A DNA stretch of 64,000 bases from Niveispirillum cyanobacteriorum. GTDB lineage: Bacteria; Pseudomonadota; Alphaproteobacteria; Azospirillales; Azospirillaceae. Shown piece after piece: positions 26,982-35,943 of this stretch (within the stretch, counting starts at the first letter, position 1; each line of letters begins with the position of its first letter). A model generated the notes under the pieces. The model searched no databases and was not told where the DNA came from. It saw only the letters and a program-made list of their open reading frames with translations. The stretch covers positions 2,735,001 to 2,799,000 of the forward strand of contig NZ_CP025611.1 in assembly GCF_002868735.1 (NCBI RefSeq), in the 5' to 3' direction. The translations under genes and the position numbers were made by a program.

Positions 26982-28997
26982 ATGTCGATTTTGAGCAATT
27001 ACGCACTGGACCAGTGGGTACAGGTGCAAACTGGGCTGGTTTCCATCCCGTCGGCCCTGGACGCAAGCACCGTGGCGCAGACAGGCAGCCAGGGGCTGGA
27101 TTTCGCCTCCATGCTGCAACATGCCCGCAGCGTCGGCGGCCCGGCCCTGCGCGCCATGACCTTCCATGAGCGTGCACGCCTGTTGAAGGGTCTGGCCGAA
27201 GCCATCATGGCGCGCAGGGAGGAACTGTACGCGCTGGCCACCCATACCGGTGCCACCCGCGCCGACAACTGGATCGATATCGAGGGCGGGGCCGGCACGC
27301 TGTTCGCCTATGCCTCCAAAGGGCGGCGGGAATTGCCCAATGCCCGCATCCTGATCGATGGCGATACGGAGGTGCTGTCCAAGCGCGGCGGCTTCATCGG
27401 CCAGCATGTCTACATGCCTTTGCAGGGTGTGGCCGTGCATATCAACGCCTTCAATTTCCCCGTCTGGGGCATGCTGGAAAAGCTGGCGCCCACCCTGCTG
27501 GCGGGCGTGCCGGCCATCGTGAAGCCGGGCACGGCCACGGCCTACGTCACCGAGGCCGCCTTCCGCGTGATGATCGCGACGGGGCTGCTGCCGGCCGGTG
27601 CCCTGCAGCTTATCGTGGGCGCCACCGGCGATTTGTTCGACCATCTGACGGGCCAGGACGTGGTGTCCTTCACCGGTTCCGCCCAGACGGCGGCCAAGCT
27701 TCAGAGCCATCCCGTCATCGCGCGCGAGGGCGTGCGGTTTGTGGCCGAACGCGATAGCCTGAACGCCGCCATCCTCGGCCCCGACGCCACCACTGGCAGC
27801 CCGGAATTCGCGCTGTTCGTGAAGGAGGTGGTGCGGGAGATGACGGTGAAGGCCGGGCAGAAATGCACCGCCATCCGCCGCGCCCTGGTGCCTGCCTCCC
27901 TGATCGATGAGGTGCAGGCCGCATTGAAGGCCGCCCTTGCCAAGGTCGTGGTGGGTGACCCCGCCCGTGAAGGCGTGACCATGGGGGCCCTGGTCGGTTC
28001 CGCGCAGCTGGCCGATGTGCGCGAAAAGATTGCAATGCTGTCGCAGGAGGCGTGGATGGTCCATGGTGATGGCGAACCGGTGGTGAATACCGATGAGCGC
28101 GGGGCCTTCATTGCGCCCGTTCTGCTGCGCACCGACGATCCGGACAACGCCGACCTGCTGCATGAAGTAGAGGCGTTCGGGCCAGTGGCGACCCTGATGC
28201 CTTATCGGGATCTGGCGCATGCCGTTACGCTGGCCAATCGCGGCAAGGGTTCGCTGGCCCTGTCCATCGTCACCCATGACCCTGGCGTTGCCACCGACCT
28301 GTTGCTGGGCCTGGGGTCCTTCCATGGCCGTATCCACATCCTGAACCGCGACTGCGCCAGGGAAAGCACGGGCCATGGCTCTCCCCTGCCGGTGCTGGTG
28401 CATGGCGGCCCGGGTCGCGCCGGCGGTGGGGAGGAGATGGGCGGTATCCGTGGCGTGAAGCATTACATGCAGCGCACGGCGCTGCAGGGCTCCCCCGACA
28501 TGCTGTCTGCGGTTACGGGCACTTGGCTGACGGGCAGCAGCCGGCGAGAAGGGGAGGTGCATCCCTTCCGCCTGCGCTTCGGGGAACTGCCCATCGGCTA
28601 TACCAAGAAGACGGCGGCGCGCACCATCACGCTGGAGGATATTGAGCATTTCGCCCAATTCACCGGAGATACCTTCTATGCCCACATGGATGAGGAGGCG
28701 GCCAAGGCCAGCCCGATCTTCGGCGGACGGGTGGCGCATGGCTACCTGATCCTGTCCTTTGCCGCCGGCCTGTTCGTCGATCCGGCGCCGGGTCCCGTCC
28801 TGGCCAATTACGGGCTGGAAAGCCTGCGCTTCATCAAGCCGGTGAAGCCCGGCGACAGCATCCAGGCGGCCCTGACGGCGAAGGAGAAGAGCGCCAAGAC
28901 GCCGGAGATGGGCGAGGTGCGCTGGAACGTCGCCGTGGCCAACCAGGATGGTGAGTTGGTGGCGACATATGACCTGCTGACCATGAATGCGGTCTGA
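26982..28997 (+). CDS. paaZ: Bifunctional oxepin-CoA hydrolase / semialdehyde dehydrogenase PaaZ
   Basis: Ring-opening enzyme of the pathway, 671 residues. The N-terminal aldehyde dehydrogenase domain (about 1-520) has INAFNFPVWGMLEKLAPTLL, the NADP-site SFTGSAQTAAKL and the catalytic-Cys segment KAGQKCTAIRRALV. The C-terminal MaoC-type hydratase domain (about 540-671) has FTGDTFYAHMDEEAA and FGGRVAHGYLILS. It opens oxepin-CoA and oxidises the aldehyde so formed. It follows paaG by 20 bases. Confidence 0.95.
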   Translation: MSILSNYALDQWVQVQTGLVSIPSALDASTVAQTGSQGLDFASMLQHARSVGGPALRAMTFHERARLLKGLAEAIMARREELYALATHTGATRADNWIDIEGGAGTLFAYASKGRRELPNARILIDGDTEVLSKRGGFIGQHVYMPLQGVAVHINAFNFPVWGMLEKLAPTLLAGVPAIVKPGTATAYVTEAAFRVMIATGLLPAGALQLIVGATGDLFDHLTGQDVVSFTGSAQTAAKLQSHPVIAREGVRFVAERDSLNAAILGPDATTGSPEFALFVKEVVREMTVKAGQKCTAIRRALVPASLIDEVQAALKAALAKVVVGDPAREGVTMGALVGSAQLADVREKIAMLSQEAWMVHGDGEPVVNTDERGAFIAPVLLRTDDPDNADLLHEVEAFGPVATLMPYRDLAHAVTLANRGKGSLALSIVTHDPGVATDLLLGLGSFHGRIHILNRDCARESTGHGSPLPVLVHGGPGRAGGGEEMGGIRGVKHYMQRTALQGSPDMLSAVTGTWLTGSSRREGEVHPFRLRFGELPIGYTKKTAARTITLEDIEHFAQFTGDTFYAHMDEEAAKASPIFGGRVAHGYLILSFAAGLFVDPAPGPVLANYGLESLRFIKPVKPGDSIQAALTAKEKSAKTPEMGEVRWNVAVANQDGELVATYDLLTMNAV

Positions 28998-29023
28998 GGG
29001 CCGCTACCTTAGAGAGGCGTGTT

Positions 29024-29368
29024 GATGCTACGCCACGTCGCGGGTCACATGCTCGATGTCAGCCGCATCGCGCCACCCCATCCCCGGGCTACCGCCCCTG
29101 GTGTTCTTACATGAAGGGCTGCATAGCGTTGCGCAATAGCGGGACTTTCCCCGTCGTATAGCCGTGACCGTATGTTGCGCGGCTATGGTTTATTCCCGCC
29201 GCGGGCATGGCGGGACGCAACCGCTGGCCGGCGCGCCGGGATGACTAACTTCATAGTGAGGCGCTGGTCACCCTGCCGGCCTTGCCGAAGGTCGAGGGGG
29301 TCGATAACCTAATCCTAATCCCAATCCTGATCGGCTACAGCTTCAGCGTCTTGGTCGCCTTCTTCTAA
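29024..29368 (+). pseudogene. Alpha/beta-hydrolase relic
   Basis: Fragments of an alpha/beta hydrolase can be read in shifting frames: PPLVFLHEGLHSVAQ then TAG at 29137, RDFPRRIAV and CAAMVYSRRGHGGTQPLAGA, a frame change near 29235, and HSEALVTLPALPKVEGVDN, LILIPILIGYSFSV. The HEGL-SVAQ-RDFP and ALVTLPAL-EGVD-L-LIG pattern is that of esterase/hydrolase-fold proteins. The nucleophile elbow is degraded (GYSFS) and two stops interrupt it. Not functional. Confidence 0.65.
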
Positions 29369-29439
29369 GCTGGCGACGTACACTGACCTGTCACAGGCAT
29401 ATCCGCAACGGCACCGCACGTGTTCGAGGAGGATGTGAC

Positions 29440-29800
29440 CATCGCGAGCGAGCGTGCGGCCCCGAAGGCCTCTGCCGGGGCCTTTCGGTGTCAAGCCTTC
29501 TGAGTGCTCGTCACGCCGCCGGGCTCATACTCCTGGCCGGGTCGTCGTCCACCCCAAAGCAGAAATTCAGAGCTACACCATCGGCCCGACGCTAGGAACC
29601 GTCATCAACTGGCGACTGACCGTGTTCTCCCGCCAAATTGCCAGCTTCAGCCGGTGCAGCTTGGTGAACTCTGTCTGCATCGCAAATCGCGCAGCCAGCA
29701 TTGGCAGCATCAACAGCTCCAGCAACGGATGCCGCTGACTGGTTGCCTTTGCGCTCCGATTGTGATTTCTCGGCCCGTTGCCATGACACATGCGTGATTA
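29440..29800 (-). mobile_element. Second IS1111-type remnant
   Basis: On the minus strand, 29580-29720 encodes LPMLAARFAMQTEFTKLHR ... LMTVPSVGPMV, matching PMLAARGAMRTELTKLHQHLMTVPGVGPFV in the remnant at 16963. The bases at about 29465-29530 match, inverted and diverged, the 3' end at about 17950-18010 (for example CGGTGTCAAGCCT-CTGAG and GTCACGCCGCCG). The two matching parts are closer together than in a full element, so there is an internal deletion. Dead fragment. Confidence 0.7.
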
Positions 29801-29921
29801 TATGCCAGATTAAAACCACCGGTACTGGACCGATGGACTATCCCAACGGCCGAGGAGCCGAAACGCTGCGTAGTCACGGGCTACCAACCAAAACGCTCCA
29901 TTCCCTGACTGCGGCTTTCCT

Positions 29922-30116
29922 ATGGCACTACCGCAGCGCTCAATCTACGTTTTATGCGATGAACTGTCTGGAGATGTGCACCACTTGCAACTTGTTGCAA
30001 GGGCAATATCACGGCGTGTATGTGCCCAAGATGTGTCCAAGCAGGAATGGCTCTTCGGAGCAGCCCGCATCTTGGTCCATCCCGATGGCCATATCGATGC
30101 TTTGATCCCGGAATGA
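29922..30116 (+). CDS. Short hypothetical ORF, doubtful
   Basis: 64 residues, MALPQRSIYVLCDELSGDVH ... WLFGAARILVHPDGHIDALIPE. The composition looks protein-like and no stop interrupts it, but I recognise no family and see no clear ribosome binding site. It may be the tail of a gene broken by the IS1111-type relic just upstream. Confidence 0.3.
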   Translation: MALPQRSIYVLCDELSGDVHHLQLVARAISRRVCAQDVSKQEWLFGAARILVHPDGHIDALIPE

Positions 30117-30224
30117 AGGCTTGGGCACCCGGTACATCGGCATCGACTGTAAAGGCGTAATGGACGAAGCTTGGTTGCTGAGCGTGCCAACGATTGACCT
30201 TTATCTTGCTATACCGGACAAACC

Positions 30225-30860
30225 TCACACGCGCGTAGCAAGATGGGGCGGCAGATAGATGCCAAGATAGGAGACAACGGCCATGATAGCCTCATCCAGG
30301 GCTTCCTGTGTAACCTGATCATGCTCCGCAACCGACAGCGAAAAAAAGACATCGGCGATCAGCAGTGCCTTGAAGAAAAGCTCACGCGAGTCGGCCAGTT
30401 CCGGCAGCAGGAACTGCTTCTTCACGGCCATCCACAGGGCTGTGCCGAAACGGAAATCTTCCTTGCAGGCCGCACTTTTAATGTCCGGGGGCGTATGGGG
30501 CCCCAGCATCAGTTTGCGGGCGGCCGGATCCTTGTTGAAAGCTGACTGGTGATGGATCAGTGACGCCTTGATCAGTTCCTGCCAGCTGGATGCCGGCGGC
30601 AGGTCAAGATCTTCCGACGCCTGCTGGGTGGCGATGGTGCGGGCCAGCTCCCGCCAAATATCCATGATGTCGCCGAAGAAATGGTATGCCGACGACAAAG
30701 GTATTCCGGCAGCCTCCGCCACCGCCGCCATTCCCACCTGATCAAGCGGCAGTTCGCCCAGCACCTGTCGTGCGGCGGTCAGTAGTTCCGCCCGTCTCGC
30801 CCGCCCCCTTGCCTGGGTGGCCCGGCTGTTCGAAGCCCGTGGTGTACTGACAGCTACCAT
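30225..30860 (-). CDS. TetR-family regulator divergent from TonB receptor
   Basis: TetR-type repressor, 211 residues from ATG 30860 (TGAGGA lies seven bases upstream; a TTG at 30872 is less likely). The HTH is RAELLTAARQVLGELPLDQV then GMAAVAEAAGIPLSSAYHFFGD. The C-terminal domain is helical and unlike that of the paa regulator. It is divergently transcribed from the TonB receptor, with a perfect palindrome in the shared gap, so it probably controls that receptor and perhaps the amine operon behind it. Confidence 0.85.
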   Translation of the reverse strand: MVAVSTPRASNSRATQARGRARRAELLTAARQVLGELPLDQVGMAAVAEAAGIPLSSAYHFFGDIMDIWRELARTIATQQASEDLDLPPASSWQELIKASLIHHQSAFNKDPAARKLMLGPHTPPDIKSAACKEDFRFGTALWMAVKKQFLLPELADSRELFFKALLIADVFFSLSVAEHDQVTQEALDEAIMAVVSYLGIYLPPHLATRV

Positions 30861-30919
30861 AATCGTCCTCAATCGAATTCACACTTCTGACGGACGTTGT
30901 TTCGGCCCATCTTTCTCGC

Positions 30920-30965
30920 TTGACAACAGAAAAAGCAAACCTCAGAATTCGAAAAAATTCGAATT
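30920..30965 (+). promoter_or_regulatory. TonB-receptor promoter with 20-bp palindromic operator
   Basis: TTGACA (30920-30925), 17 bases, CAGAAT (30943-30948) forms a plausible sigma-70 promoter. The perfect palindrome AATTCGAA-AAAA-TTCGAATT (30946-30965) covers the -10 and start region. The half-site-like CGAATTC at 30874-30880 lies near the regulator gene. Repression by the divergent TetR protein is inferred. Confidence 0.6.
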
Positions 30966-30976
30966 AAGGGGGAGCT

Positions 30977-33163
30977 ATGAGAAAACTGATGGCGCTCCCG
31001 GCCGCTTTTGCGCTGTGCACCTCCGTGTACGCGCAGAATTCTGGCCCGGGAAGTTCGGAAGGGGAAGGGTTAATTGAAATCATCGTGACCGCTCAGAAAC
31101 GGGCGCAGGGGCTGCAGGAAGTCCCGGCCTCGGTCACGGCATTGGGAGAGGAAGCGCTGGCATCCATCGGACGACAGGACGTCACCGCCCTTGCGGGGCA
31201 GGTTCCCTCGCTTCAGGTCAACCAGTACAGTCCGACGATCACGATCTTCAATCTGCGCGGCGTCAGCCAGAACGATTTCGCCGACAGCCAGGAAGCGCCG
31301 ATCGCCTTTTATTCCGATGAAGTCTATGTTTCCGCGCTGGGGGCCATCAGCGGGCAGACCTTCGACCTTGAACGGGTGGAAGTGCTGCGCGGGCCGCAGG
31401 GCACGCTGTTCGGCCGCAACGCGACCGGCGGCCTGATCCAGATCGTTTCCGCCAAGCCCACGGATCGTTTCGAAGGGTTTCTGACATCGACCGTCGGCAG
31501 CCACAGCCAGATCGCGACGGAGGGGGCCGTCAGCGGCCCCTTGAGCGACCGGGTCCGTGGACGCCTTGCCTTCACGACCAACCATCACAAGGGCTATATC
31601 GAAAACCGCATCGGCCCGGACCTGGGAAACTCGAAATTCTACGGGATCAGGCCACAATTGGCGGTCGATGTCGGCGAGGATGGCGAACTGACCCTGAAGG
31701 TCCAGCATCTGCGCAATGACCATGAACGCAGCGGCGGCCTTTACTCTCACATCGCCGCGCGTCCGGACGCGAACGGTCTTGGCATGGCCGTTGGGCCCCA
31801 GGAGGATTATTACGGCACGGGTCCGGGCGCCGATCCGATTGGTTTCCGTGAGCCGGACAGCGATCCCTTCACGGCTTCCAACGACCGTATCGGTTCCTTC
31901 GACCGTAAGTTTTCCAGCGTCACCGCCCGCTATACCCAGACGGTCGGGGCGGTCGACCTGACCTCCATCACGGATTACCAGGAACTGCGCAAATCCTACG
32001 GCGAGGATACCGACATGTCGCCGGACGGGATCTTCAACTTCGATACGCACCAGAAGCTGAAACAGTTTTCCCAGGAACTGCGTTTGGCCCAGGATACGGA
32101 CCGGTACAACTGGCTGGCCGGTGCCTATTACCTGTCGATCCGGTCCGACAATGCCTATGCCATCACCTCGCCGCTGAGCATCCTGCCCAGGCAGAATTAC
32201 GGTGGCACGCTGAAGACCGACAACTGGTCCGGCTTCGGACAGTTCGAATATAACCTGACCGACACTGTCTCCGCCGTGGTCGGCGGGCGCTATTCAAGCG
32301 ACGCGAAGAAGTACGACTTCGCCCATCGGACCGATGGGATCGGCGATTTCATCTTCAACCAGACGACCAACCCGTCGCTGGCCCGCCGCACCTTCCATGA
32401 CTGGTCGGGCCGGCTGGAACTGAACTACAAGCCCACCAGGGACATGCTGTTCTATGGCGGTGTCAATCGCGGCACCAAGAGTGGCGGGTTCGGCACACAG
32501 GCCTTCACGCCAATCGATCCGGCAACCATCCCGTTCGGCAGCGAGAAGCTGACCAGCTACGAGATGGGGGCCAAGCTCACGCTGGACCGCACCACCAAGT
32601 TCAACACGGCCGTCTTCCATTACGATTACAAGGATTATCAGGCATTCTCCATTGTCGCGCTGTCCCAGTTCATCCGCAACAATCCGGCGCGGGTGACGGG
32701 GGCGGAATTCGAACTGGTCAAGCAGCCCGTCAAGGGCCTGACCTTGCAGTTGTTCGGCACCTATCTCGACACCAAGGTGAAGGACATCGTCCTGCCGTCG
32801 GGCACCGTCGCGGACCGTGAACTGCCCCAGGCGCCCGAACTCAGCCTCGGCTGGATGGTGCGGTATGAATTCGCCCTTGGTGCCGGCAGCCTGGCCGTGC
32901 AGACGGACTGGAAGTACGACGGCGCGCAGTTCTTTTCGACCTTCAATGCCCCGATCGATCATGAAGGCGCCCGTGTCGTCGGCAATGCCCGCATCGCCTA
33001 CATGTTCGACGACGGGACCGAAGCGGCGATTTTTGCCAACAATATCCTGGACCGCCGCTATCGTATCTACAACCTTGACCTGTCCGGTCCGCTTGGCATC
33101 TCAAACCAGGCCTATGCACGGCCGCGCTGGATCGGCGCAAGCCTGACTGTCCGTTTCGATTAG
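30977..33163 (+). CDS. TonB-dependent outer-membrane receptor
   Basis: Outer-membrane receptor, 728 residues. Signal peptide MRKLMALPAAFALCTSVYA, then the TonB box-like EIIVTAQKRAQ. The plug domain has ERVEVLRGPQGTLFGRNATGG. A 22-strand barrel fills the rest and ends RWIGASLTVRFD with a terminal Phe-Asp. AAGGGGGAG precedes the ATG. It belongs to the receptor type used by catabolic alphaproteobacteria for organic substrates. Being followed by the amine dehydrogenase genes, it may import the amine or a precursor; this is inference. Confidence 0.92.
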   Translation: MRKLMALPAAFALCTSVYAQNSGPGSSEGEGLIEIIVTAQKRAQGLQEVPASVTALGEEALASIGRQDVTALAGQVPSLQVNQYSPTITIFNLRGVSQNDFADSQEAPIAFYSDEVYVSALGAISGQTFDLERVEVLRGPQGTLFGRNATGGLIQIVSAKPTDRFEGFLTSTVGSHSQIATEGAVSGPLSDRVRGRLAFTTNHHKGYIENRIGPDLGNSKFYGIRPQLAVDVGEDGELTLKVQHLRNDHERSGGLYSHIAARPDANGLGMAVGPQEDYYGTGPGADPIGFREPDSDPFTASNDRIGSFDRKFSSVTARYTQTVGAVDLTSITDYQELRKSYGEDTDMSPDGIFNFDTHQKLKQFSQELRLAQDTDRYNWLAGAYYLSIRSDNAYAITSPLSILPRQNYGGTLKTDNWSGFGQFEYNLTDTVSAVVGGRYSSDAKKYDFAHRTDGIGDFIFNQTTNPSLARRTFHDWSGRLELNYKPTRDMLFYGGVNRGTKSGGFGTQAFTPIDPATIPFGSEKLTSYEMGAKLTLDRTTKFNTAVFHYDYKDYQAFSIVALSQFIRNNPARVTGAEFELVKQPVKGLTLQLFGTYLDTKVKDIVLPSGTVADRELPQAPELSLGWMVRYEFALGAGSLAVQTDWKYDGAQFFSTFNAPIDHEGARVVGNARIAYMFDDGTEAAIFANNILDRRYRIYNLDLSGPLGISNQAYARPRWIGASLTVRFD

Positions 33164-33223
33164 GGTCGGCCGCAGCAGAATTCGACGTGCCGATACTGGA
33201 TGAACCCTTAAAAGGACCCGAGC

Positions 33224-33601
33224 ATGCGAATTTCTAGGGCAGTCTACATTTGCGCAATCGCAACACTCGGGATGACGGGTGCCGCCGGCGCCCAGGACGC
33301 CGCGGCCGGTGCCCGGTTGTTCACCGCGAAATGCCAGGCCTGCCACCAGCTGGACCCCGCCAAGGGGTCCGGCATGGGCCCCAATCTGGCAGGTGTGATC
33401 GGACGGAAGTCCGCCGCTCTGCCGGGATTTAATTACTCGCCCGCCATGAAGGGCGCCAATCTCGTCTGGGACAATGCCAGCCTGGACGCCTACCTGAAAG
33501 CACCGCAAGCGGCCATCAAGGGCAACCGGATGACGTTCGCCGGCATCGCCGACGCCCCGCACCGGGCCGACCTGATCGCCTTCCTGGCCACGAAGAACTA
33601 G
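33224..33601 (+). CDS. Periplasmic cytochrome c (class I)
   Basis: Small monohaem cytochrome c, 125 residues. Signal peptide ends near AGAQ. Haem motif CQACH at about 38-42 and Met ligand in GNRMTFAGI. It looks like mitochondrial-type cytochrome c (GSGMGPNLAGVIGRKSA). It precedes the amine dehydrogenase large subunit by 23 bases and is the probable electron acceptor from its quinone cofactor. Confidence 0.9.
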   Translation: MRISRAVYICAIATLGMTGAAGAQDAAAGARLFTAKCQACHQLDPAKGSGMGPNLAGVIGRKSAALPGFNYSPAMKGANLVWDNASLDAYLKAPQAAIKGNRMTFAGIADAPHRADLIAFLATKN

Positions 33602-33624
33602 CCTCTGACCGGAGGATTTCCACT

Positions 33625-34785
33625 ATGTCCCGCCTTTCCCTGATCGCCCTTTGCGCTGCCATTGCCCTTGTGGCTCCGGCCCGCGCCGAATTGCAGGCCG
33701 AACAATTGTCGGTCGAAACGCTGCCGGAAAAATTGCCTGCCCACTGGGTTTGGGTCAATGACGTCGCCTTTTTCAACATGGCCGACGGCAGGGCCTATCT
33801 GATCGACGCGGATAACGGTCGCTTCGTCGGCATGGTCAGTGGCGGCTATGGCCACGGCTCGCTGGGCCTGGACCCAAGGGGCGACCGTTTCGTCGTGCCG
33901 GCCACCTTCTATTCGCGGGGCTCGCGGGGGGATCGCACCGATGTGCTGACCCTTTACGAGACGAAGAACCTGACGCCGGGGACGGAGATCATCATCCCGG
34001 CCAAGAAGTTCAGCGGCATCCCCTTTGTCGGCAACTCCACCCTGACCGATGATGGCCGTTTTGCCCTGATCTATAATTTCACACCTGAACAATCGGTGAC
34101 GGTGGCGAACCTGGACAAGGGCGCGGTGGTGGGGGAGTTCCAGACACCGGGCTGCGGCCTGATCTATCCCGTCGGCCCCCGCCGCTTCATGATGCAGTGC
34201 GGTGACGGGTCCATGCAACTGGCCTTGATGGATGCCGAGGGCAAGGTGACGCCGGGCGGCGTGTCCAAACCGCTGTGGACGCAGGAGGATCTGGCAACGG
34301 AAAAGGCTGTCCGCGTGGGTGAAAGCCGCTGGATGTTCTTTACCTACAACAGCCAGGTCTTCATCGTCGACGGTGCGGGCAAGGAACCCAGGGTCGTCGA
34401 TCAATGGTCGCTGGTCGGACCCAATCCCGATGGCTGGCGGGTGGGCGGTCTGCAACCCAGCGCCTATCACACGGCCCAGGGCCGGCTTTACGTGCTGATG
34501 CATCAGGGCGGGCCGGAGACGCGCAAGGACCCCGGCAAGCAGGTCTGGGTCTTCGATCTGAGGACCCGCAAGAAGATACAGCAGATCGACCTGGAGACAA
34601 CGGCAACCTCCATCGCCGTCAGCCAGGATGCCAAGCCGTTGCTCTATGCAACCGAGTTCGGGGTCCCCACGCTCAACATCTATGATGCGGCCAGCGGCAA
34701 GAAGCTGCGTGCGGTCGACCAGTTGGGCCAGACCCTGACCGTCATCCAGCCGGCACCCGTCCAGCCCGCCGCGATGGGGAGGTAG
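33625..34785 (+). CDS. aauB: Aromatic amine dehydrogenase large (beta-propeller) subunit
   Basis: Heavy subunit of a TTQ amine dehydrogenase, 386 residues, with signal peptide MSRLSLIALCAAIALVAPARA. Seven-bladed propeller sequence includes YLIDADNGRFVGMVSGGYGH, FYSRGSRGDRTDVLTLYET and LYVLMHQGGPETRKDPG. The periplasmic enzyme oxidises primary amines to aldehydes and ammonia. The downstream gene order (MauE, MauD, small subunit) is that of aau clusters. Aromatic rather than methylamine substrate is inferred from the aldehyde dehydrogenase and PaaK that follow. Confidence 0.88.
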   Translation: MSRLSLIALCAAIALVAPARAELQAEQLSVETLPEKLPAHWVWVNDVAFFNMADGRAYLIDADNGRFVGMVSGGYGHGSLGLDPRGDRFVVPATFYSRGSRGDRTDVLTLYETKNLTPGTEIIIPAKKFSGIPFVGNSTLTDDGRFALIYNFTPEQSVTVANLDKGAVVGEFQTPGCGLIYPVGPRRFMMQCGDGSMQLALMDAEGKVTPGGVSKPLWTQEDLATEKAVRVGESRWMFFTYNSQVFIVDGAGKEPRVVDQWSLVGPNPDGWRVGGLQPSAYHTAQGRLYVLMHQGGPETRKDPGKQVWVFDLRTRKKIQQIDLETTATSIAVSQDAKPLLYATEFGVPTLNIYDAASGKKLRAVDQLGQTLTVIQPAPVQPAAMGR

Positions 34786-34788
34786 CAG

Positions 34789-35316
34789 ATGCCGCTTGAT
34801 CCGGTTTTTTCCCTGGTGGTCAAGGCAGGCCTGGCACTGCTGTTCGCCTTTGCCGTCTGGCACAAGCTGCGTGACTGGCCGCGCATCGGGGCAGTGGTCG
34901 GCGGATACCGCCTGTTGCCGCCGGCACTCAGCCAGCCGGTGGCGGCCCTTCTGGTCGTGCTGGAACTGGCGGCGGCGGGGGGGGCGCTGCTGTCGCCCTC
35001 CGCACTCTGGCTGTCGGCCGGGCTGCTGTCGGCCTATGCGGCTGCCATCGGCTTCAACCTCCTGCGCGGCAATGACCAGATCGACTGCGGCTGCATCGGT
35101 TTCGCCGCAGTACGGCCCCGGCTGCGCTGGACCATGGTCATCCGCAACGCGGTGCTGGCCGCGCTGGCGCTGCTGGCGGTGTTGCAACCCGTCGCCGACC
35201 GGTCACTGGTCTGGATCGACTATCTGACTTTGCTGGCCGTGCTGCCGGGCGCCGCCCTGCTCTATGCCGCCCTGGAAACCGCCATTTCCCTGCCCTCCCG
35301 CGGAGCCGCGTCATGA
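34789..35316 (+). CDS. aauE: MauE-like membrane protein for amine dehydrogenase maturation
   Basis: Integral membrane protein of the MauE/DoxX-like family, 175 residues, about four to five TM helices (LVVKAGLALLFAFAVWHKL; VAALLVVLELAAAGGALL; LSAGLLSAYAAAIGFNLL). A conserved redox-type cysteine pair DQIDCGCIGF sits between helices. With MauD it is needed for the disulfide-rich small subunit. It starts three bases after aauB. Confidence 0.87.
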   Translation: MPLDPVFSLVVKAGLALLFAFAVWHKLRDWPRIGAVVGGYRLLPPALSQPVAALLVVLELAAAGGALLSPSALWLSAGLLSAYAAAIGFNLLRGNDQIDCGCIGFAAVRPRLRWTMVIRNAVLAALALLAVLQPVADRSLVWIDYLTLLAVLPGAALLYAALETAISLPSRGAAS

Positions 35317-35939
35317 TGGAAGCCCTCTATGTCGCCCTTGTCCTGCAATGGGTCATCATCCTGGCCCTGGCGGCGGCCGTCGTGGCGCTGTTCCGGCAGG
35401 TCGGCATGCTGCATGAACGGCTGGGCCCTGTCGGCGCCCTGGTCCTGCCGGGCGGGCCGAAGGCCGGCGCCACCGCGCCCCGGTTCACGCTGCGCGCTAT
35501 TGACGGCCGCAAGGTCGTGATCGGTCAGGAAGGCGGTGCCCGATCCACGCTGCTGTTCTTCCTGTCGCCGACCTGCCCGGTCTGCAAGACGCTGATCCCC
35601 ATCATCAAGCGGGTCGCGGAGGATGAGCGCAACCGGCTGGATCTCGTGTTGGCCAGCGACGGGGACGAGCCGGCACAGCAATTGATGATCCGGCAGCACA
35701 AGCTGGAGGAATTCCCGCTGGTCCTGTCGACGGAGCTGGGCATGGCCTACGGCGTGTCAAAGCTGCCGCACGCCGCCCTGATCGGGCCTGACGGCAAGCT
35801 GGCCGCCACCGGTCTGGTGAATAGCCGTGAGCATCTGGAAAGCCTGCTGACGGCCCAGGATCTGGGGGTCGCGTCGTTGCAGGAATTCGTGACCAAGACC
35901 GCGCAAGACCGCGCGAAGATCGAATGGGTTGGGAGGTAA
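35313..35939 (+). CDS. aauD: MauD-like thioredoxin-fold protein
   Basis: Membrane-anchored thiol-disulfide protein, 208 residues: one N-terminal TM (LVLQWVIILALAAAVVALF), then a thioredoxin/AhpC-type domain with redox motif PTCPVCKTL. It presumably helps form the disulfides of the TTQ small subunit. Its ATGA start overlaps the stop of aauE. Confidence 0.9.
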   Translation: MMEALYVALVLQWVIILALAAAVVALFRQVGMLHERLGPVGALVLPGGPKAGATAPRFTLRAIDGRKVVIGQEGGARSTLLFFLSPTCPVCKTLIPIIKRVAEDERNRLDLVLASDGDEPAQQLMIRQHKLEEFPLVLSTELGMAYGVSKLPHAALIGPDGKLAATGLVNSREHLESLLTAQDLGVASLQEFVTKTAQDRAKIEWVGR

Positions 35940-35943
35940 GACC

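Noticed and set aside
26901-28739. Minus-strand ORF of 612 codons
   Set aside because: Antisense of paaZ; rich in His, Gly and Gln as expected from a high-GC shadow frame.
33598-35187. Minus-strand ORF of 529 codons
   Set aside because: Antisense of aauB and aauE; no recognisable motifs.
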